Source of the DNA: UBA5158 sp963692955
GTDB taxonomy: Bacteria; Pseudomonadota; Gammaproteobacteria; DSM-16500
Reading direction: 5' to 3'
Assembly: GCA_963692955.1 (NCBI GenBank)
Contig: OY843587.1
Coordinates: forward strand, 1,984,001-2,048,000
DNA length: 64,000 bases
The translations under genes and the position numbers were made by a program. This document shows, in pieces, positions 58,821-64,000 of the stretch (positions are counted from its first letter, which is position 1; every line of letters begins with the position of its first letter). A model generated the notes under the pieces. That model searched no databases, had not been told where the DNA came from, and saw only the letters and a program-made list of their open reading frames with translations.

Positions 58821-60860
58821 ATGATGATGTCAGAAGTGATCAATCCGATTTTACAATGGCTGAATGCGAACCCGCACGCGGCGGGTTTGGTAACGTTTCT
58901 CATTTCCGCGGCTGAATCCATCGCTATCATCGGCACCATCGTGCCAGGTACGATTATGATGACGGCCCTTGGCGCGCTGGCCGGAGTCGGCGTTATTCCC
59001 TTGTGGTCAACGATCGCGTGGGCCATTCTAGGCGCCATCATCGGTGACAACTTCAGTTTTTTTATCGGGCATCACTACAAAGAAGGCTTACGCGATAGCT
59101 GGGTATTCCGGCATTATCCGCAACTATTACGCAGCGGCGAAAACTTTTTTATAAAATACGGCATCATGAGCGTATTCATCGGGCGCTTCATCGGCCCAGT
59201 GCGCGCGTTAGTCCCGGTCGTCGCCGGCATGTTAAAGATGAAACCGCTACGCTACGTCACGGTCAGCATCATCGCTTCGGTAGTGTGGGCGCCGGTGTAT
59301 ATGCTGCCCGGCATTTTGCTCGGTGAAGCGGCGTTGGAATTTCCGCCGGATGTCGCGATTCATGTCGTTTTAGTCCTCTTGTTCAGCGCGCTCTTTATAT
59401 TCTTATGCATTTGGGTGGTCTATAAACTTTTCGTGTTAGTGCGCGACCGGATCAATCATATGTTAAACGTATTGTGGCAACGCTTGCAGCGTTCGCGTTA
59501 CTTTCGCGTGATTACGCTAGTGTTGAAGCACCATGATCCCGCCAAAACCCACGGCCAATTGATTTTAGCTTTTTACTTAATTATTTCTTGCACACTGTTT
59601 GTTTATCTCGCGGGTTATGTGCATATCTATCCTCCCGGGGATATCACCGTGAATAATGTCATGTATTATTTGTTCCGCAGCCTGCGCTCTGCAACGTTAG
59701 ATACCGTCATGATTTGCATCACGGAGTTGGGCGACAAAAAAGTATTAATCCCCGCCATCGTCGCTGTCATCGCTTGGCTCTGTTGGAAAAGACGTTGGAA
59801 TACGGCGGCGCACGCCGTGGCATTATTTATTTTAACGTGCGGCAGCATAGTGCTATTCAAACACACCGTGCAATCCGACCGGCCTTGGGGGATTGCGCAT
59901 AGTCCGGAGTCTTTTTCTTTTCCCAGTGGTCATGCCACGATGTCTATGACGTTTTATTTAGGTTTGGCATTATTGTTAATCCACGGCACGAAAGTTAACT
60001 GCAAACGGTTGATCTTTTTTTTGATGGCGGTATTAATCGGCGCGATTAGCGCGTCGCGGCTGTATCTCGGCGCGCATTGGTTTACCGATGTGATCGGCGG
60101 TTGGTTGCTGAGCGCGTCATTGCTAATGTTGATTTCGCTGTCTTATAACCGCTTGCCGGAGAAAAAACTCAAAGCCTCTCCCGTCATTTTAATCGTCTTA
60201 CTGACCGTATTGGCAGGCGCTAGTTATCAAATCGTCAAACATGATGTCCAAATCAAACAAGACTATGCGCAAATAGATTGGCCGGTGACGACGATTACAA
60301 TGGATTCGTGGTGGCAGCAAGACGGTGATAACTTACCCACGACGCGTATCGGGCGCATTGGTTTGAACGCGGAATTATTTAATTTGCAATGGATCGGCGA
60401 TATTAACGATATTAAAGCCATGCTGTTAACGCAAGACTGGTCAGAGCCGCCGGCGCAAGATTGGGTGACGGTGTTGCATAGGATCACTGATGTTAGCAGC
60501 GCGGAACATTTTCCGCTGTTGTCACCGTTATATCTCGATAAAAAACCCGCGTTAGTGTTAATCAAACATAACAACGGCGAAAAGAAATTAATGGTCTTAC
60601 GGCTCTGGACGTCGAACGTCTCTATTGATGGTACGACTCAACCCTTGTGGGTGGGCTCCATTGGCCCCGCGCCGCGCACGTACAGTTGGTTAATCAATTA
60701 CAAAAAAAATAAAGACTATACGATTTCAACCGCCCTGCTTTTCAAGCAAACGCCGGTGGCGTTAGACGTGAAAGAAATACCCGTTTCCGTGCACGTGAAA
60801 CGTAAACACCGTTGGACTCAGCAAACTATGATACTCATCAGACCGAAAACCATTTCTTAA
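58821..60860 (+). CDS. DedA-PAP2-LssY multidomain membrane phosphatase
   Basis: This 679-residue protein joins three parts. Residues 1-200 are a DedA/SNARE-associated domain (FIGRFIGPVRALVPVVAGM signature), 240-450 are a PAP2 phosphatase and 490-679 are a soluble LssY C-terminal-type domain. The PAP2 part has KHTVQSDRP (KxxxxxxRP), PSGHA and SRLYLGAHWFTD (SRxxxxxHxxxD). DedA proteins recycle undecaprenyl phosphate and PAP2 proteins dephosphorylate its pyrophosphate, so the fusion may couple both for envelope glycan carriers. LssY is named from the Legionella lss secretion locus. Confidence 0.9.
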   Translation: MMMSEVINPILQWLNANPHAAGLVTFLISAAESIAIIGTIVPGTIMMTALGALAGVGVIPLWSTIAWAILGAIIGDNFSFFIGHHYKEGLRDSWVFRHYPQLLRSGENFFIKYGIMSVFIGRFIGPVRALVPVVAGMLKMKPLRYVTVSIIASVVWAPVYMLPGILLGEAALEFPPDVAIHVVLVLLFSALFIFLCIWVVYKLFVLVRDRINHMLNVLWQRLQRSRYFRVITLVLKHHDPAKTHGQLILAFYLIISCTLFVYLAGYVHIYPPGDITVNNVMYYLFRSLRSATLDTVMICITELGDKKVLIPAIVAVIAWLCWKRRWNTAAHAVALFILTCGSIVLFKHTVQSDRPWGIAHSPESFSFPSGHATMSMTFYLGLALLLIHGTKVNCKRLIFFLMAVLIGAISASRLYLGAHWFTDVIGGWLLSASLLMLISLSYNRLPEKKLKASPVILIVLLTVLAGASYQIVKHDVQIKQDYAQIDWPVTTITMDSWWQQDGDNLPTTRIGRIGLNAELFNLQWIGDINDIKAMLLTQDWSEPPAQDWVTVLHRITDVSSAEHFPLLSPLYLDKKPALVLIKHNNGEKKLMVLRLWTSNVSIDGTTQPLWVGSIGPAPRTYSWLINYKKNKDYTISTALLFKQTPVALDVKEIPVSVHVKRKHRWTQQTMILIRPKTIS

Positions 60861-60889
60861 CGCGGTACACGCAGCACTTGGAGTAGCCC

Positions 60890-61900
60890 ATGTTAAATAT
60901 TTTTTTATCGTTATTTCTTTTCACCGCGAAAGCGATCGTCGTCGTCGCATTGGCCTTAGTGTTATTAGTCGGCATTATCGCGCTCAGTAGCAAAGGCAAA
61001 GAAAAATTGCGCGGTAGAATTTCCATTAAAAATATGAACAAAAAATTAAAAGAAACCAAAGCCGGCTTGCTGGCGGAAGTTCTTACCAAAGACGAATTCA
61101 AGAAATTCTCGAAAACGCAAAAAGCCGCCGATAAAGCGCACGCGAAACAAAAAACTAGCGCGGGCAAAAACGTCTACGTCGTTAACTTTTGCGGCGACAT
61201 TAAAGCGAGCGCTGTGACTGGATTGCGGGAAGAAGTGTCCGCGATTTTAAGCGTGGCGCAACCTACGGATGAAGTGGTCGTCCGCTTAGAAAGCCCCGGC
61301 GGCATGGTGCATGCGTACGGGTTAGCGGCCGCGCAATTAGCGCGGGTGCGTGAAAAAGGTATTCCCCTCACTATCGCCGTCGACAAAGTCGCCGCTAGTG
61401 GCGGCTATCTCATGGCCGCGGTCGGCAATAAAATTTTAGCCGCGCCGTTTGCCATCGTGGGTTCGATCGGCGTCATCGTGCAAATGCCGAATTTCCACCG
61501 CTTGCTGCAAGAAAAGCATATCGACTTCGAACAATTGACCGCGGGCGAATTCAAACGCACGCTGACGTTATTCGGCCATAACACCGAAGAAGACCGCGAG
61601 AAAATGAAAGAAGAAATCGAAGTGATTCATAATCTTTTTAAGTTATCGATTTTAAAATACCGTCCCGATATGGATATCCAAAAAGTCGCGACGGGTGAAC
61701 ATTGGTTGGGATTGGAAGCGCAGACGTTGCAATTAGTCGATGAAATTATGACTAGCGATGATTATTTAATGGGGTTAAGTGAACACGCGAATCTTTATGA
61801 AATTTCATACGAAGCGAAAAAGCCAATGATTCAGAAACTCACCGCGGCCGCAAATGTGTTATGGAATAGAGAAGATTATTCGACGTTTTTATTGAAATAA
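60890..61900 (+). CDS. sohB: SohB-like inner-membrane serine peptidase (S49)
   Basis: This 336-residue protein has one N-terminal membrane helix (about 3-33) and a basic helical S49 N-terminal extension. RLESPGGMVHAYGLAA is the oxyanion/substrate strand, VDKVAASGGYLMAA holds the catalytic Ser, and a Lys acts as base in the FKRTLTLFG region. GGAG lies 6 bases ahead of the ATG. SohB cleaves membrane peptides in the periplasm. Confidence 0.93.
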   Translation: MLNIFLSLFLFTAKAIVVVALALVLLVGIIALSSKGKEKLRGRISIKNMNKKLKETKAGLLAEVLTKDEFKKFSKTQKAADKAHAKQKTSAGKNVYVVNFCGDIKASAVTGLREEVSAILSVAQPTDEVVVRLESPGGMVHAYGLAAAQLARVREKGIPLTIAVDKVAASGGYLMAAVGNKILAAPFAIVGSIGVIVQMPNFHRLLQEKHIDFEQLTAGEFKRTLTLFGHNTEEDREKMKEEIEVIHNLFKLSILKYRPDMDIQKVATGEHWLGLEAQTLQLVDEIMTSDDYLMGLSEHANLYEISYEAKKPMIQKLTAAANVLWNREDYSTFLLK

Positions 61901-61910
61901 CTCACTCGCG

Positions 61911-61927
61911 GGGTTCATGCTGAACCC
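61911..61927. terminator. small hairpin between convergent genes
   Basis: GGGTTCA (61911-61917), loop TGC, TGAACCC (61921-61927) form a perfect 7-bp stem between sohB and the convergent hypothetical gene. No T run follows, so termination is only possible. Confidence 0.35.
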
Positions 61928-63378
61928 GACCGCGATATCCTAGTCATAGAAATATCACTGTGATTTTCCGGCTCATCGAATTGAGTTTCCAACGCTGCTC
62001 TGTCACTTTCTATTAACCCGATCACTGCCCGCGTCTTGCCAACCCCGCGGGTGGAATCTTTGAAAAAGGTCGGCATGCCGGTCGTCATTTTAGAATAATG
62101 CCATTTGGCGGCTAACGTTAATCCCAATGTTAATACCGCGCTCACCGCTAACAGCACATTACCAAGCAAGCGCTGCCAACGCGGCGTACGGTGTTGGTTT
62201 AACACCAAATGCGACTGTTGTACCGCAGCCAAACACTCATGATGAAAAGTCTCCTTCAACTCAAGACTTTTATATTGCTTAGAAAAATAATCGTCCGCTA
62301 AGGTTCGTAGCTTTTGACTTAATTCGAACGCCGCTACACTTTTAAATTTGGCGCCAGGAATTAACGCATGTTCGCGGCCATATAAAATAATCTCATTAAT
62401 CGCGTTATCTAACTTAGCGCGCAGCGGCGTTTGTGGTAATAATTCATTTTCAATATAATTCGTCGCCATGACTTGTAATCTAGGCGCGCGCTTAGTGGGA
62501 CGTATATCTTCGGGTTGCAATTGTAGGAAATCATATAATACGTCTTTCCCCAAATAAATATTCCACAAAATCCCTTCTTGATCGAGTTCAGGCATTAGCA
62601 GCAATTGATCACAGACATTCTTACTTAATTCAAAAGCATAAAATTGCTTAATCTCTAATGGCGGCAACTCGGAGGTGAATACGCGCAACTTTTTATTTAT
62701 ATCCACGGCTAGATCGCCATGAAACTCCGCGCGCAGTAATTCGCCTAGCTTTAAAAAAATGAAAATCGTTTCTAAGTTTTCTTGACGCTCTGCGAATTTC
62801 TCAAATAATGCGGCGAGTTTATTACTAATTTCGCAACGATAAAAAATATTATGTTTATTTCTTTTTACCAATAACGCAAATTCATCGTCTATTTGAAAAG
62901 AAATAGCATGATATTTTTGATAGATGTCAGGATCATCATTTATAAACCGGCGTGTTAACAGCGCATGCGTTTCATCCAGCAGCGCTTTGATTGCTGCGTC
63001 TTGACGAAGTATTGTTACAGCGCGGTAATGCAAAATTTCCGCATATAAGGTGCGGCTATATTGCGTCGAGTAGGTTTCAGATAATAATTTCAAACGGTAA
63101 AGCAAATCATCCGACGGGTTAAAATCCACGACTTCTTCATCGGAAAAAGGCACGAATAAATCGATGAAGGTTTCATGTAAAATTTGGTGAGTTTGTTTTT
63201 GCGGGCCGCCTGGCACTATTTTCAAAAGCTGCGCATGATCATCAAGGCATTTGGCGATCAGCCCATTCATGTAAGTTTTAAATGACTTTTTATCTAAATT
63301 TAAATTCAACAGGTCGCTGATCCAAGGCTTTGCAGCGAAAGGATTTAGCGGGGTTGTGAGTTGAATATAAGAACGCAT
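61915..63378 (-). CDS. large hypothetical protein with one membrane helix
   Basis: I do not recognise this 487-residue protein. Residues 1-400 are alpha-helical, charged and Leu-rich without obvious repeats. A membrane segment lies at about 413-433 (LLGNVLLAVSAVLTLGLTLA), followed by a basic HYSKMTTG and a Ser/Arg-rich tail. This layout (long soluble helical domain, one C-terminal helix) is common in effector-like proteins of Legionella and Coxiella, but a tail-anchored housekeeping protein is equally possible. No secretion signal can be proven. Confidence 0.65.
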   Translation of the reverse strand: MRSYIQLTTPLNPFAAKPWISDLLNLNLDKKSFKTYMNGLIAKCLDDHAQLLKIVPGGPQKQTHQILHETFIDLFVPFSDEEVVDFNPSDDLLYRLKLLSETYSTQYSRTLYAEILHYRAVTILRQDAAIKALLDETHALLTRRFINDDPDIYQKYHAISFQIDDEFALLVKRNKHNIFYRCEISNKLAALFEKFAERQENLETIFIFLKLGELLRAEFHGDLAVDINKKLRVFTSELPPLEIKQFYAFELSKNVCDQLLLMPELDQEGILWNIYLGKDVLYDFLQLQPEDIRPTKRAPRLQVMATNYIENELLPQTPLRAKLDNAINEIILYGREHALIPGAKFKSVAAFELSQKLRTLADDYFSKQYKSLELKETFHHECLAAVQQSHLVLNQHRTPRWQRLLGNVLLAVSAVLTLGLTLAAKWHYSKMTTGMPTFFKDSTRGVGKTRAVIGLIESDRAALETQFDEPENHSDISMTRISRSGSA

Positions 63379-63445
63379 ACCAGCTTCTCAAGAGTGCGGA
63401 ATTTTCCCATTATATCTTGAAATGCTCATAAAGAATATGTTTTGA

Positions 63446-63886
63446 CTAAGAAAGGTCAGCGCTAACTTCGATCATTTTTAAGGCAGCATCGGCCGCGTCT
63501 TTGCCTTTGTGTCCTTCAGCTCCGCCCACGCGCGCATGCGCTTGCTCAAGATTTTGGGTAGTTAAAATGCCGAAAATCAGCGGGATTTCCAGCTCTAACA
63601 TAATTTGCTGACAACCATAACTGACTTGCTGGCATACATAATCGTAATGGTCGGTATCGCCGCGGATGACCGCGCCTAAACATATGATGGCGGCATATTT
63701 TTTTGTGCGCGCTAATAATTTCGCGGTGTAGGGGATTTCAACCGCGCCTGGGACGTGCACGATTTTAATTTGCGCCGGCGTGACACCGGCGGCCGTTAAG
63801 CGTTCTAACGCGCCCGCTAACAATTCGCTGGTGATGTCGCTGTTAAAATCAGCGACGACAATGGCGATATTCATGGAGATCATCAT
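63446..63886 (-). CDS. ribH: 6,7-dimethyl-8-ribityllumazine synthase
   Basis: This 146-residue riboflavin enzyme has VADFNSDIT at the start, HVPGAVEIPYTAKLL, LGAVIRGDTDHYDYVC with the catalytic His, and PLIFGILTTQNLEQA. The ATG at 63886 overlaps the upstream stop (ATGA), supporting coupling; Met5 at 63874 would be closer to many homologues. It condenses ribityl-aminouracil with the butanone phosphate made by RibB. Confidence 0.95.
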   Translation of the reverse strand: MMISMNIAIVVADFNSDITSELLAGALERLTAAGVTPAQIKIVHVPGAVEIPYTAKLLARTKKYAAIICLGAVIRGDTDHYDYVCQQVSYGCQQIMLELEIPLIFGILTTQNLEQAHARVGGAEGHKGKDAADAALKMIEVSADLS

Positions 63887-64000
63887 GGCTGGCCTTCGAA
63901 TAAAATTTCATGTTTGAGTTTATCTTTTTTTACTTCTAAATATTTTTTATTATGTTGATTGCAAAAGACCGGCATCACTTCTCTGCCGACGACATCGATG
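63883..64000 (-). CDS. C-terminus of RibBA/RibA (GTP cyclohydrolase II family), partial
   Basis: Only the last 38 codons are in the window: IDVVGREVMPVFCNQHNKKY, then LEVKKDKLKHEILFEGQP and a TGA. The NxHNxxYLxxKxDKxxH pattern is the C-terminal end of RibA or fused RibBA; in the latter the C-terminal half can be degenerate. The position next to ribH supports the call. Confidence 0.8.
   Translation of the reverse strand, partial: IDVVGREVMPVFCNQHNKKYLEVKKDKLKHEILFEGQP

Noticed and set aside
1..64000. CRISPR arrays, tRNA/rRNA genes, transposases
   Set aside because: I scanned for regularly spaced repeats, tRNA-like cloverleaf ends and transposase frames and saw none; gene debris in the locus is explained by duplication without a visible insertion sequence.

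Overview
This window looks like a chromosomal segment of a gammaproteobacterium, most likely of the Legionellales (Coxiella/Legionella relatives). That placement is an inference. It rests on the dacA-ybeD-lipB-lipA block, a DedA-PAP2 protein with an LssY-type tail (LssY is named from Legionella), moderate GC with an AT-rich insert, and an intact envelope-glycan locus of a complexity known from Coxiella-type LPS. About 53 kb of the 64 kb is a surface-polysaccharide (LPS/O-antigen) locus. The rest is housekeeping.

Layout. (1) 1-5974, plus strand, moderate GC: a DegT-fold sugar dehydratase with His in place of the PLP lysine (5' end outside the window), two atypical NAD-dependent epimerases, an SDR, two phytanoyl-CoA-dioxygenase-like (PhyH) proteins and a methyltransferase. 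(2) 6009-26.6 kb, visibly AT-rich and of mixed orientation: glycosyltransferases, rfbA, rfbB, rfbF, a C-methyltransferase, a GT41/SPINDLY-like transferase, two more PhyH proteins, many methyltransferases, a PLP aminotransferase with WbqC, a PglD-like acetyltransferase, and gene debris including three copies of one phyH 5' end. (3) 26.6-42.3 kb, minus strand: an orphan E1 alpha/beta pair, two paralogous membrane proteins flanking an MBOAT fragment, a GDP-heptose set (transaldolase, isomerase, gmhB, hddC, hddA) fused into a tightly overlapping operon with an oxidoreductase, an SDR, a Cys-less UDP-glucose-dehydrogenase homologue and an epimerase, then gtrA, a methyltransferase and gtrB. (4) 42.6-46.5 kb, plus: a REC-PAS-GGDEF-EAL protein and an MHYT-histidine kinase. 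(5) 46.5-49.0 kb, minus: metK-ahcY. (6) 49.2-54.7 kb: a second heptose arm (reductase, guanylyltransferase, gmhA, 4,6-dehydratase), a deformylase-like protein and a GT4. (7) 54.7-64 kb: comEA-like gene, dacA-ybeD-lipB-lipA, dedA/PAP2/lssY-like gene, sohB, a large hypothetical, ribH and the end of ribBA/ribA.

How it fits together. CDP-, dTDP- and GDP-linked sugar precursors are all represented. Sedoheptulose-7-phosphate, possibly supplied by the dedicated transaldolase, would be isomerised, phosphorylated, dephosphorylated at C7 and activated as GDP-heptose. A 4,6-dehydratase plus reductase at 49-53 kb could make a 6-deoxyheptose. At least nine methyltransferases (plus a fragment) and four PhyH oxygenases point to a heavily decorated, probably lipophilic glycan. 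The adjacent metK-ahcY pair makes and recycles SAM for such methylations. The most promising candidates for undescribed biochemistry are the six-gene operon 34377-40152 with its Cys-less dehydrogenase, and the E1 alpha/beta pair lying in the glycan locus without E2 or E3.
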